Shown here piece by piece: positions 51,258 to 59,586 of a DNA stretch of 64,000 nt. Source of the DNA: Streptomyces sp. CG 926 (lineage in GTDB: Bacteria; Actinomycetota; Actinomycetes; Streptomycetales; Streptomycetaceae); the NCBI RefSeq assembly GCF_003148825.1, contig NZ_QGGZ01000002.1, positions 558,001 to 622,000 of the forward strand, written 5' to 3'. The notes beneath the pieces were generated by a model. The model had not been told where the DNA came from. It saw only the letters and a program-made list of their open reading frames with translations, and did no database searches. Positions within the stretch are counted from its first letter, which is position 1; each line of letters starts with the position of its first letter. The position numbers and the translations under genes are program-made.

Positions 51258-52598
51258 GTGACGACCCGCCTCTCGGCCCGCGCGGCCATCGCCTCCGTGA
51301 CCGACCCCGGCAGCTTCACCGAACTCCCCTCGCCCCAACGGGAGTCACCCGCCGACGGCCCCCTGGAGTGGACCGGCTACGACGACTCCCGGGCCCGCGC
51401 CGCCGACCGCACCGGCGAGCAGGAGTCCGTGGTCATCGGCACCGCCAGGGTCGGCGGCCACGAAACGACCGTCATCTCCTTCGAGTTCGGCTTCCTGGGC
51501 GGCTCGCTGGGGCAGCGCACCGGGGACCGGCTCGAAGCCGCGTACGCCCATGCCCGCGAGCACCGCCTGCCCCTCGTCTCGCTCATCGCCACCGGCGGCT
51601 CCCGGATGCAGGAGGGCATGCTCGCGCTCACCCAACTCCAGCGCGTGGCCCGCCAGTGCGTCCTGACCCGGGCCGCCGGGCTCCCCCAGCTCGCCGTCCT
51701 GCGCGATCCGACCACGGGCGGCGGCTGGGCCACCCTGGGGGCCGGGGCCGATGTCGTCCTCGCGCTCCCCGGGGCCCAGGTCGGCTTCGCCGGGTCCCGG
51801 GTGCGGCCGGCGGACGCGGATCCGACGGCTTACGGCGCCGAGGGGCAGTACGCCGCCGGCCAGGTGGACGCGGTCGTCCCCGCCGCCCACCTGCCGGGCA
51901 CCCTCGCCAACTGGCTCCGTGTGCTGGCCGCGCCCCGCTCCGGCGGGCCGGTCGAACCACCGGCCGCACTGGCCGACGTAGCACCGCCGCGGACCGGCTG
52001 GGACGCCGTCCGGCAGGCCCGGCACCCCGAACGGCCGCACGCCGCCGCGTACCTGGACGCGTACTTCGACCTCCGCCTGCACCTCTGCGGGGACCGGGCC
52101 GGCGGCACCGACCCCGGCATGCTGTGCGGGTTCGGGCTGCGCGAGGGCCGCGCCGTCGCCTACGCCGCCCAGTGCGGCACCGCCACCCGCCCGGCGGGCT
52201 ACCGTACGGCCGCCCGCGTCATCCGTCTCGCGGACCGGCTCGGCATCCCGGTGCTCACCCTGGTGGACACCCCGGGCGCGGCCAACGACGCCGCCGCCGA
52301 ACACGCGGGCGCCGGCGCGGCCATCGCCGACACCTTCGCGGCGCTGGCCGCAGCCACCGTCCCCGTCACCACCCTGCTGATCGGCGAGGGCGGTTCGGGC
52401 GGCGCCCTCGCGCTGGCGGCTCCCGGGAACACCTGGGTCACCCCGGACAGCTACTTCTCGGTGATCGCCCCGGAACTGGCGGCGGCCATCCTCAAACGCC
52501 CCGCGGAAGCCGCCCCCGCCACGGCGGACCAACTCCGCATCCGCCCGCAGGACCTGGTCGCCCTCGGCGTCGCCCGCGGCATCGTCGACCCGGCCTGA
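51258..52598 (+). CDS. Acyl-CoA carboxyltransferase-like protein
   Basis: A 446-residue protein with two crotonase-like carboxyltransferase halves, as in acetyl-CoA carboxylase AccD plus AccA or the malonate decarboxylase MdcD-MdcE pair. The first half has SLIATGGSRMQEGMLALTQL and DPTTGGGWATLGAGADV; the second has LTLVDTPGAANDAAAEHAGA and LLIGEGGSGGALALA. Zn-finger cysteines of AccD are absent. No biotin carrier or carboxylase gene is nearby. AGGGTGA lies before the GTG. Unusual for a lone carboxyltransferase. Confidence 0.85.
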   Translation: MTTRLSARAAIASVTDPGSFTELPSPQRESPADGPLEWTGYDDSRARAADRTGEQESVVIGTARVGGHETTVISFEFGFLGGSLGQRTGDRLEAAYAHAREHRLPLVSLIATGGSRMQEGMLALTQLQRVARQCVLTRAAGLPQLAVLRDPTTGGGWATLGAGADVVLALPGAQVGFAGSRVRPADADPTAYGAEGQYAAGQVDAVVPAAHLPGTLANWLRVLAAPRSGGPVEPPAALADVAPPRTGWDAVRQARHPERPHAAAYLDAYFDLRLHLCGDRAGGTDPGMLCGFGLREGRAVAYAAQCGTATRPAGYRTAARVIRLADRLGIPVLTLVDTPGAANDAAAEHAGAGAAIADTFAALAAATVPVTTLLIGEGGSGGALALAAPGNTWVTPDSYFSVIAPELAAAILKRPAEAAPATADQLRIRPQDLVALGVARGIVDPA

Positions 52599-52677
52599 CC
52601 CCGGCCGCCCCGGTGCGGCGTCAGTGGCGGCGGCAGTGGCAGCGGCAGCGGCGACGAACCGGCCGACCGGCTCCCCT

Positions 52678-53511
52678 TCACCGGCGGCCGGATCGGGCGA
52701 ACCGCGCCGGGCTGGTCCCGACATGGCGCCCGAAGTGCCGTGTCAGGTGCGCCTGGTCGTAGAACCCGGCCGCCACCGCCGCCTCGGCCGGACGCGCCCC
52801 CGCCAGCAGGAGCCGCCGCGCCAGCGCCACCCGCCGCGCGGTCAGATACGCGTGCGGCGGCAGCCCGTACGCCGCCGTGAAACTCCGGATCAGGTGCGTG
52901 GGATGCCCGTACCCCAGCTCGGCCGCGGCCTCCTCCAGGGTGATCCCCTCGGGCACCCGCGCGTCGAGCAGCTCGCGCAGCCGTACGGCGACCCGCGCGC
53001 CCGGCGCCGCCACCGACCGCGGATCCCGCCCCGGCCCTTCGGCCGCGCGCCCCTCCAGCCACCGATGGAGCCGCTCCCGTACGAAGGCCAGGCGCGACTG
53101 GGCCTCGAAGGGGTCCCGCTCCGCGAGGGCCAGGTGCAACCCGTGCACCCGCTCGCGCAACGCGGGATCGGCGAGGAGTGGGGCGTCGACGGCGGCTCCG
53201 GTCAGCCGCTCCGGGAGCACCGAGGCGTCCAGGTACAGCACGCGCTTGCGGAAACCCGCCTCGGTCACGGTCCGCCCGTTGTGGCTCACTCCGGGCGGCA
53301 GCAGGATCACCCGGTCCGACACCCCGACGCCGTGGCGTTCCCCGTCGAGGGCGAAATCCACCCGCCCGCCGTCGAGGATCATCAGCGCCCAGGTGTCGTG
53401 CACATGGGCCGGGTACGCGTGCTCGGTGAAACGGGCGTGGAAGACCTCGGCGATGCCGGGCACCGACGGCTGCCAGGCGGAGACGCTGCTGCGCGGACGG
53501 ATCGCGGCCAT
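52678..53511 (-). CDS. AraC-family transcriptional regulator
   Basis: A 277-residue regulator with an N-terminal cupin (AraC_binding: HAYPAHVHDTWALMILDGGRVDF) and a C-terminal double HTH (ITLEEAAAELGYGHPTHLIRSF and AEAAVAAGFYDQAHLTRHFGRH). TACGTT with six bases before ATG shows leaderless translation. It faces the cupin gene 48 bp away. Confidence 0.9.
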   Translation of the reverse strand: MAAIRPRSSVSAWQPSVPGIAEVFHARFTEHAYPAHVHDTWALMILDGGRVDFALDGERHGVGVSDRVILLPPGVSHNGRTVTEAGFRKRVLYLDASVLPERLTGAAVDAPLLADPALRERVHGLHLALAERDPFEAQSRLAFVRERLHRWLEGRAAEGPGRDPRSVAAPGARVAVRLRELLDARVPEGITLEEAAAELGYGHPTHLIRSFTAAYGLPPHAYLTARRVALARRLLLAGARPAEAAVAAGFYDQAHLTRHFGRHVGTSPARFARSGRR

Positions 53512-53559
53512 GTCAGGAACGTACAAGACCGCCCGTGGGCGCGGCGACAGGCTGTCCAC

Positions 53560-53922
53560 ATGACGACACGCAAGGTCAACATCGCCGAGAAACTGGCCGG
53601 TTTCACCGAGCAGTGGGCCCCCCGACGCATCGCCCGCGTCAACGACTACGAGGTCAAGATCGCCCGGCTCCAGGGCGCATTCGTCTGGCACACCCACGAG
53701 GACACCGACGAGCTCTTCCTGGTGGTCGGCGGCACCCTGACGATCCACCTGCGCGACGGGGACGTGGTCCTGGGCCCCGGCGAGATGTACGTGGTCCCGC
53801 GCGGGGTGGAGCACTGCCCGGCGGCGACCGAGGAGGCGCAGATCCTGCTCTTCGAGCCGGCCGGCACCACCAACACCGGCTCTGCGGGCGGCGACCGCAC
53901 GCGGGAGCCGGTGGACGCGTAG
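53560..53922 (+). CDS. Single-domain cupin
   Basis: A 120-residue cupin. Motif 1 WHTHEDTDELFLVVGG supplies His, His and Glu metal ligands, and motif 2 GEMYVVPRGVEHCPA the last His. Small cupins are isomerases, dioxygenases or sensors. CAGGCT plus six bases before ATG is a leaderless promoter. The last codons are duplicated beyond the stop (see repeat). Confidence 0.87.
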   Translation: MTTRKVNIAEKLAGFTEQWAPRRIARVNDYEVKIARLQGAFVWHTHEDTDELFLVVGGTLTIHLRDGDVVLGPGEMYVVPRGVEHCPAATEEAQILLFEPAGTTNTGSAGGDRTREPVDA

Positions 53923-53941
53923 CCGGTGGACGCGTAGCCGG
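53907..53941 (+). repeat. 15-bp tandem duplication at the cupin stop
   Basis: GCCGGTGGACGCGTA occurs at 53907-53921 and again at 53922-53936, with a third partial copy. The stop TAG of the cupin gene spans the junction, so the duplication trails the coding region. Confidence 0.85.
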
Positions 53942-53946
53942 TCGCG

Positions 53947-55209
53947 TCAGGCCTGTGGGGAGCGGGCGTCGTACCGGGCGAAGTTCCGCCACCGGAGCGC
54001 GAGCAGGCCCAGCACCAGTACACAGGCCAGTCCGCCGCCCGTGACGGCCACGGTCGGGGAGATCAGGTCGGCGGTGGTCCCGGCGAGGAAGTCGCCGAGC
54101 CGGGGTCCACCCGCGACGACGATGATGAAGACGCCCTGCAGGCGGCCGCGCATGTCGTCGGGGGTGGCGGCCTGGAGCATGGTGGTGCGGAACACCATCG
54201 AGGCGGTGTCCGCGTACCCGGCCAGGGCCAGGAAGAACATGCCGAGCCACAGGTTCCGGGTGAGCCCGAACACCGCGACGGCCAGCCCCCAGCCGGCGAC
54301 GGCGAGCAGGATCGCCAGCCCGTGCCGGCGGATGCGGCCCTGCCAGCCGGAGAACAGCCCGCCGAGCAGCGCCCCGGCGGCCATGGCGGCGACCAGCAGG
54401 CCGACCGTTCCGGGACCGCCGCCGAACCAGAGCCCCGCGATGGCCGGGAACAGCGCCCGGGGCTGGGCCAGCACCATGGCGGCCAGGTCGGAGAAGAAGG
54501 TCATCCGGATGTTCGGCCGGGTGCCGAGGAAGCGCAGTCCGTCGAGGACGGAGGCCCGGCCCCGCGCGCCCTCGGCCCGGTCGGGCTTCATCGACGGCAG
54601 CTTCCACATCGCATAGAGCGCGGCCGTGAAGGTGACGGCGTCGATGAGGTAGGCCGTCTCGTAGCCCCCGACGGTGACGATGAATCCGCCGAGGGCCGGG
54701 CCGACCATCGACCCGAAGGTCATGGTCACGGAGTTCAGGGCGTTGGCTGCGGGCAACTGCTCGGCCGGCAGCAGCCTCGGGATCATGGCGGAACGGGCCG
54801 GGCCCGTGAGCGCCCCGCAGACCGCCTGGAGTGCGACGACGGCGTACAGGAACCAGACGCGGTGATAGTCGAGCAGCGCGGCGGCGGCGAGCACGACCGA
54901 CAGCGCGGCGGCGGCCAGCGAGCTGTAGAGGCCGAGCTTGCGCCGGTCCACGGTGTCGGCGATCGCGCCGCCGTAGAGGCCGAAGGCGACGAGCGGGACG
55001 AGCGAGAAGAGCCCGACGAGTCCGACCGAGAAGCTGGACCGGGTGATGTCGTAGACCTGGAGCGAGATCGCGAGGATGGTCATCGCCTGGCCGACCCAGG
55101 AGATGGTTCCGCCGAACCACAGCCGCCGGTAGTCGGCGGACGCGCTGAGCGGGGTCAGGTCGGCGAATATTCGCTGCCAGAGCTGGGGTGGGGCGGTCGT
55201 CCGGGTCAC
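53947..55209 (-). CDS. MFS transporter, enterobactin exporter-like
   Basis: A 420-residue 12-helix major facilitator of the MFS_3/EntS type. GGTISWVGQAMTILAISLQVYD opens the first helix, and the antiporter loop is GGAIADTVDRRKLGLYSS. The middle ARGRASVLDGLRFLGTRPNIRM joins the halves. Probable drug or siderophore efflux. GTG at 55209, TATCAT five bases upstream, supports the start over a longer frame. Confidence 0.87.
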   Translation of the reverse strand: MTRTTAPPQLWQRIFADLTPLSASADYRRLWFGGTISWVGQAMTILAISLQVYDITRSSFSVGLVGLFSLVPLVAFGLYGGAIADTVDRRKLGLYSSLAAAALSVVLAAAALLDYHRVWFLYAVVALQAVCGALTGPARSAMIPRLLPAEQLPAANALNSVTMTFGSMVGPALGGFIVTVGGYETAYLIDAVTFTAALYAMWKLPSMKPDRAEGARGRASVLDGLRFLGTRPNIRMTFFSDLAAMVLAQPRALFPAIAGLWFGGGPGTVGLLVAAMAAGALLGGLFSGWQGRIRRHGLAILLAVAGWGLAVAVFGLTRNLWLGMFFLALAGYADTASMVFRTTMLQAATPDDMRGRLQGVFIIVVAGGPRLGDFLAGTTADLISPTVAVTGGGLACVLVLGLLALRWRNFARYDARSPQA

Positions 55210-55423
55210 AGCGGATGATAACCACCACCCGTTCGACGCCCTCCGGGATTTTCGGCCTCTTCGCACACCGGCAACAGTCGCCACACGCGGCTCCGGCCTC
55301 CCGACCTGGGTGGCGTATTGCCGGTAACTCGCCACTATCACCGGACATTTGACCGAATCGGCGTGCGCTCCCCGCCTCGTGTTCGGCTCATGATGAAAAG
55401 ACTCGTATGTCCAGGGAGGCGTA

Positions 55424-56581
55424 GTGATCGAACCTGGCAACAGCACCACGAGCACCGGCACGACGCAGAACACGGTGCGCACCACCGTCCCCCTCACCGT
55501 CGGAGTCGAGGAGGAGTACCTGCTCGTCGACGCCCACAACTTCCGGGTGGTCCCCGCCGCCCCGCTGGTCCTGGCGACGGCCGGCGGGCTGCCCGGCGAG
55601 CTCCACCCCGAGGGCACCCGCTACCAGGTGGAGATATCCACCCCGATAGCCCACTCGGCGGCTTCGCTGCGCGCCGAGCTCGCCGCCCTGCGGCGCACCG
55701 TCGGCCGGGCCGCCCGCGCCCACGGCTGCCGACTGCTGGCCGCCCCCTCGCCGGTCGTCGCCGTGGAGGGGCCGCTGCACCTGACCGACGACGAGCCGCG
55801 CCAGCGCGAACAGCACCGCCGCTTCGGCGCGCTCACCGACACCCTCGTCAGCTGCGGCCGCCACATCCACATCGGCACGCTCGACGTGGACACGGCGGTG
55901 GCCGTGTCCAACCGGATCAGACCCTGGCTGCCCACGCTGATCGCGCTGGCCGCCAACTCGCCGTTCTGGGGCGGGCGTGACACCGGTCACGCCAGCTGGC
56001 GGGCGATGGCCTGGTCCGGCTGGCCCTCGGCGGGCCTGCCGCCGCACTTCACGTCCACGGCGCACTTCCGGCGTTCGGTGCAGACCCTGCTCGGCTCCGG
56101 GGCGGCCCTGGACACCAAGATGGTCTATTGGGACCTCCGCCCCTCCGGGCACTGGCCGACGCTCGAGATCCGGGCACCGGACATGTCCCCGGACATCGAC
56201 TCGGCCATCCTGCAGGCCGAACTGGCCCGCGCGCTGGTCTCCACGGCGCTGCGCGAGATCGCGGAGCGGCGTCCCGAACCGGCCGTACGGGACGACGTAC
56301 TGCGCCTCGCGCGCTGGCGGGCGGCCCACGACGGCCTGGAGGGCTTCGGCCTCGACCCGTACACGGGGACGGAACTCCCGGCGGCGGACCTGGCGGAGGC
56401 CCTGCTGGACCTGGTCGCCCCGGACCTGGCCGCCGCCGGCGACCTCGACCACGCCGCCAAAACCATGGCGGGCCTCCTGCGCGACGGCTCGGGCGCCCAC
56501 CGCCAACGCGTCGCGTTCGCCCGCCGCCAGGACCTGACGGACGTCCTGCGCCACCTCACGGACGAAACGGAGGACTTCTGA
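55424..56581 (+). CDS. YbdK-type carboxylate-amine ligase (glutamate-cysteine ligase 2 family)
   Basis: A 385-residue ATP-dependent ligase of the GCS2/YbdK family. VGVEEEYLLVDAHN, EGTRYQVEISTPIAH and SCGRHIHIGT align with the metal-binding strand set. E. coli YbdK has weak glutamate-cysteine ligase activity and Streptomyces members are thought to make glutamyl amides. GGGAGG before the GTG, and a strong terminator follows. Confidence 0.9.
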   Translation: MIEPGNSTTSTGTTQNTVRTTVPLTVGVEEEYLLVDAHNFRVVPAAPLVLATAGGLPGELHPEGTRYQVEISTPIAHSAASLRAELAALRRTVGRAARAHGCRLLAAPSPVVAVEGPLHLTDDEPRQREQHRRFGALTDTLVSCGRHIHIGTLDVDTAVAVSNRIRPWLPTLIALAANSPFWGGRDTGHASWRAMAWSGWPSAGLPPHFTSTAHFRRSVQTLLGSGAALDTKMVYWDLRPSGHWPTLEIRAPDMSPDIDSAILQAELARALVSTALREIAERRPEPAVRDDVLRLARWRAAHDGLEGFGLDPYTGTELPAADLAEALLDLVAPDLAAAGDLDHAAKTMAGLLRDGSGAHRQRVAFARRQDLTDVLRHLTDETEDF

Positions 56582-56598
56582 CCCCACCCCGGCGCCGC

Positions 56599-56636
56599 AC
56601 CCGTACTCCCGGCACACCTGAGCCGGGAGTACGGGT
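56599..56636 (+). terminator. Terminator after the YbdK ligase
   Basis: A perfect 15-bp stem ACCCGTACTCCCGGC/GCCGGGAGTACGGGT with an 8-nt loop, 18 nt after the stop. Confidence 0.88.
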
Positions 56637-56834
56637 ACACCCGGCCCCGAAGGACCCACTCGTCAACGCCTGCTCGACCGCATGCGGCGCCGCGCTGCCG
56701 CCCGGCGCCGCCCAGCACGCTCCCCGGTCGCACACGGGCGGATGGGAGGCGGCCCAGCCGTCGGCCGACCGGACCTGACGATCCGCACGCGCGCAGCCCC
56801 GCGGGGCGAGAGCCCGATCGAGGGGCGCCCCGCC

Positions 56835-56930
56835 GTGACGATCACCACGGACCTGTACGGGCACCCGCCGGATGGAGTCGGGCGCGACGCCGCCGAGGAG
56901 GCGGCGTCCCTCGTGCCGCGTCGGCGGCTC
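56835..56930 (+). pseudogene. C-terminal fragment of a tyrosine integrase
   Basis: The translation TITTDLYGH-PPDGVGRDAA-EEAASLVPRR matches the end of phage-type integrases, including the Tyr of LYGH that attacks DNA. The upstream frame carries no integrase core, so only about 32 residues remain. It lies 75 bp from tRNA(CAT), the expected position of int beside an att site, and points at it. Probably the scar of a lost integrative element. Confidence 0.5.
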
Positions 56931-56969
56931 GGTTCGCCTGATGGCGCGACAGCCCCCGGAAACGCCGAA

Positions 56970-57001
56970 GCCGCAGGTGCGATCGTTTCTGCACCTGCGG
57001 C
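56970..57001 (-). terminator. Terminator of the tRNA(CAT)
   Basis: An 11-bp stem GCCGCAGGTGC/GCACCTGCGGC with a 10-nt loop sits just beyond the 3' end of the tRNA on the minus strand. Confidence 0.75.
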
Positions 57002-57004
57002 ATG

Positions 57005-57081
57005 TGGTGGGGCGGGTGGGACTCGAACCCACGGCCGACGGATTATGAGTCCGCTGCTCTAACCGGCTGAGCTACCGCCCC
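57005..57081 (-). tRNA. tRNA with anticodon CAT (Ile2-type or elongator Met)
   Basis: Cloverleaf: acceptor GGGGCGG/CCGCCCC, D arm GCTC/GAGC, anticodon stem GCGGA/TCCGT with loop CTCATAA, T arm GTGGG-TTCGAGT-CCCAC, discriminator A and encoded CCA. The CAT anticodon can be elongator Met or lysidine-modified Ile2, and the sequence alone does not decide. It is not initiator, which has a GGG/CCC anticodon stem. Confidence 0.93.
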
Positions 57082-57233
57082 TTCACGGCGTGGCGCGTAC
57101 ACGTGTGCGCGCCGTCTGCCGCAGCATAGCCGCTCATACGATCTCCTGCCTCGGATGCCTCGCATGATCGGCTTCGCCTGTTCAGAGAGACCGCGCTGAG
57201 GGCTGTCCGGTTCCCGGACGGGGCCACAAAGAA

Positions 57234-57264
57234 AAGAAGAGGACCCCTCGGGGGCCCTCTTCTT
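57234..57264 (-). terminator. Terminator of the Asn tRNA pair
   Basis: A 9-bp stem AAGAAGAGG/CCTCTTCTT plus CCCC/GGGG inside, with one mismatch, follows the tRNA-Asn array on the minus strand and ends near A/T-rich bases. Confidence 0.7.
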
Positions 57265-57272
57265 CTTCCTTG

Positions 57273-57345
57273 CTCCCCCGGCTGGACTCGAACCAGCAAC
57301 CCTCCGGTTAACAGCCGAATGCTCTGCCAATTGAGCTACAGGGGA
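57273..57345 (-). tRNA. tRNA-Asn, anticodon GTT (first copy)
   Basis: Acceptor TCCCCTG/CGGGGGA, anticodon loop CTGTTAA with GTT, T arm GCTGG-TTCGAGT-CCAGC, discriminator G. CCA is not encoded (next bases CAA). A nearly identical copy lies upstream in the same orientation. Confidence 0.94.
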
Positions 57346-57350
57346 CCGCG

Positions 57351-57423
57351 CTCCCCCGACTGGACTCGAACCAGTAACCTGCCGGTTAACAGCCGGCTGC
57401 TCTGCCAATTGAGCTACAGGGGA
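57351..57423 (-). tRNA. tRNA-Asn, anticodon GTT (second copy)
   Basis: Same acceptor and anticodon as its neighbour, with compensated changes in the anticodon stem (GCCGG/CCGGC) and T arm (ACTGG/CCAGT). No encoded CCA. It is upstream in the tRNA transcript. Confidence 0.94.
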
Positions 57424-57489
57424 TTGCTGCGGTGCATCGAACAGCCCACCTCCGGCGTTGCCGGGGGGCGAGTGCCCGCTGCGAGTCAT

Positions 57490-57495
57490 AGATTA
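57490..57495 (-). promoter_or_regulatory. Candidate -10 of the Asn tRNA operon
   Basis: TAATCT on the minus strand, 67 nt before the upstream tRNA-Asn. A TTGGCG is 20 nt further, longer than normal. Confidence 0.3.
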
Positions 57496-57568
57496 GCGCA
57501 AGCAGGGGGGTGCTCCGCCAATCGGTATCGACAGCGGGCCGCGCACCACACGACGAAGGGTGACAGGC

Positions 57569-57874
57569 ATGCGGTACAAGGTCACGTTCGTGGTCGGACT
57601 GGCCCTCGGGTACGTGCTCGGAACCCGGGCCGGACGCGAGCGCTACGAGCAGCTGCGGAAGTCCGCCCGCCAGATCGCGCAGAACCCGGCGGTGCGCAAC
57701 GCCGCCGAGACCGCGGGGCAGACCGGGCGCGAGTACGCCGGGAAGGCCTTCACCGCGGTGAGCCACAAGGTCGGTGACGCCGTCCCGGACTCGCTCGCCG
57801 GGCGGGTACGGAGCCTGCGCGGCCGGGCCGGCGGCGGCGCCGGCGAGGACGACTGGGGCACGAGCAACACCTGA
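57569..57874 (+). CDS. YtxH-like small membrane protein
   Basis: A 101-residue protein beginning MRYKVTFVVGLALGYVLGTR (one short membrane helix) followed by RAGRERYEQLRKSARQIAQN, the typical YtxH/AtpZ helix. Such small proteins are stress-related in Bacillus, with unknown mechanism. GAAGGG lies nine bases before ATG 57569. Ends at a long hairpin overlapping its stop. Confidence 0.8.
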   Translation: MRYKVTFVVGLALGYVLGTRAGRERYEQLRKSARQIAQNPAVRNAAETAGQTGREYAGKAFTAVSHKVGDAVPDSLAGRVRSLRGRAGGGAGEDDWGTSNT

Positions 57875-57933
57875 CCGGTCAGGAACCCCTGGGGCCCACG
57901 GGATCTGTGAGGTTCCGGGGGCTCCGGACCGGT
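57874..57933 (+). terminator. Terminator of the YtxH-like gene
   Basis: Arms ACCGGTCAGGAACCCC (57874-57889) and GGGGCTCCGGACCGGT (57918-57933) pair over 16 bp with two mismatches. Confidence 0.65.
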
Positions 57934-57967
57934 AGCGTCCGGGCCCGCGTGCGGCAGAATTCACCGC

Positions 57968-59416
57968 ATGGGGATAGTCGCCGGGCTGGACAGCTCTTCC
58001 GCGTTCACACGCATCGTCGTCTGTGACACCGAGACCGGCGCCGTGCTGCGCCAGGGGTACGCGCCCCATCCACAACCCACGGGTGAACCGGACTCCTCGA
58101 ATCCGCACGAGACCGACCCGCAGGCCTGGCTGCTCTCGCTCGGCGAGGCCGCCGGCGGCGGCCTCCTCGAAGGCGTCCAGGCCATAGGGGTCTCCGCCCA
58201 GCAGCACGGGCTGCTGCCGCTGGACCCGCAGGGCGCCCTGGTGCGTCCCGCCCTCGTCGGCAACGACAAGCGCGGCCAGGGTGCCGCCGCCGACCTCATC
58301 GACGCCTTCGGCGGCCGGCACCGCTGGGTCGAGGCGGTCGGCTCGGTCCCGCACTCCGCGCAGCCGGTCACGAAGCTGGCCTGGCTGGCCCGCAACGAAC
58401 CCGAGGCCGCCCGCCGGGTCGCCGTGCTGATGTCCCCGCACGACTGGCTCGTCTGGCAGCTGCTGGGCCGCCCCGCCCGGCGGACCACCGACCGCGGCGG
58501 CGCCTCCGGCACCGGTTACTGGTCGGCGGCCACCGGAACCTGGCGCCCCGATCTGGTCGAGCTGGCGCTGGGCCACCGGGCGCTGCTGCCCGAGGTGCTC
58601 GGCCCGGCCGATGCCGCCGGGACCACGCCCGAGGGTCTCCTGATCTCGGCCGGCACCGGCGAGACGATGGCCGCCGCGCTCGGGCTCGGGCTCGGCCCCG
58701 GCGACGCGGTGGTCTCGCTGGGTGCCTCCGGTTCGGTGATGGCGGTGCACCACGAGGCGGTGTCGGAGCCGAGCGGGCTGGTCACCTCGCTGGCCGACGC
58801 CGGCGGCATGCATCTGCCCGTGGTGAACACCTCCAACGCCGTACGGGCCCTGCGCGGCACCGCCGAGCTGCTCGGCACCGACCTGGAGGGGCTGTCCGAG
58901 CTCGCCCTGAAGTCGACGCCGGGCGCGCACGGCCTCGTACTCCTGCCGTACCTGGAGGGTGAGCGGACCCCGAACCTGCCGCACGCCGCCGGCACCCTGT
59001 CCGGGCTGCGCCGGGACTCGATGAAGCCGGAGCACCTGGCCCGGGCCGCCTTCGAGGGCATGCTGTGCGGGCTGGTGGACGCGCTGGACGTGCTGCGCTC
59101 GCGCGGGGTCGAGATCCGTCGGGTGTTCCTGCTGGGCGCGGCGGCCGAGCTGCCCGCCGTGCAGGCCGCGGCTCCCGGGCTGTTCGGCACGCAGGTCGTC
59201 GTACCGGCGCCGGCGGACTACGCGGCGCTGGGCGCGGCGCGCCAGGCCGCCTGGGCGCTCGGTGTGGCGCAGGGCACACTGGCCCCGCACACCCCGCCGG
59301 TCTGGCCGGCCCCGTCGGCCCAGGTCTTCGAGCCGGGCGAGGAGTTCCCGGCGTGGCAGGGAGTCCGCCAGCAGTACATCGCCACCCGCGAGCAGATCCA
59401 CCCCGGGGCGTTCTAG
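57968..59416 (+). CDS. FGGY-family carbohydrate kinase (xylulokinase-like)
   Basis: A 482-residue sugar kinase. GIVAGLDSSSAFTRIVVCDT carries the phosphate 1 site, QHGLLPLDPQG is the substrate strand, and SLGASGSVMAVHHEA the phosphate 2 site, with LLGAAAELPAVQ near the adenosine pocket. Catalytic Asp is probably in GNDKRGQGAA. Xylulose is the best guess for the substrate. CAGAAT and seven bases before ATG mark a leaderless start. Confidence 0.88.
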   Translation: MGIVAGLDSSSAFTRIVVCDTETGAVLRQGYAPHPQPTGEPDSSNPHETDPQAWLLSLGEAAGGGLLEGVQAIGVSAQQHGLLPLDPQGALVRPALVGNDKRGQGAAADLIDAFGGRHRWVEAVGSVPHSAQPVTKLAWLARNEPEAARRVAVLMSPHDWLVWQLLGRPARRTTDRGGASGTGYWSAATGTWRPDLVELALGHRALLPEVLGPADAAGTTPEGLLISAGTGETMAAALGLGLGPGDAVVSLGASGSVMAVHHEAVSEPSGLVTSLADAGGMHLPVVNTSNAVRALRGTAELLGTDLEGLSELALKSTPGAHGLVLLPYLEGERTPNLPHAAGTLSGLRRDSMKPEHLARAAFEGMLCGLVDALDVLRSRGVEIRRVFLLGAAAELPAVQAAAPGLFGTQVVVPAPADYAALGAARQAAWALGVAQGTLAPHTPPVWPAPSAQVFEPGEEFPAWQGVRQQYIATREQIHPGAF

Positions 59417-59586
59417 ACACTCCCTACGACCTGGACCGGACACTCCCCGCCCCCGGACACCGCCTACGTCGCGAGTCGGGGCGGGCTGGTCCTTTTGACC
59501 GGCCTTTGCGAAATCCGGTGGGGATCACAGGGCCGGTTGGCCCAAGATGGGTTGAACCCCTCGATCGTGCCGACCGGAGCCTGCGC

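Noticed and set aside
56682..57062. A full 126-codon gene crossing into tRNA(CAT)
   Set aside because: The frame runs through the tRNA and terminator. Only the short integrase-like part is meaningful.
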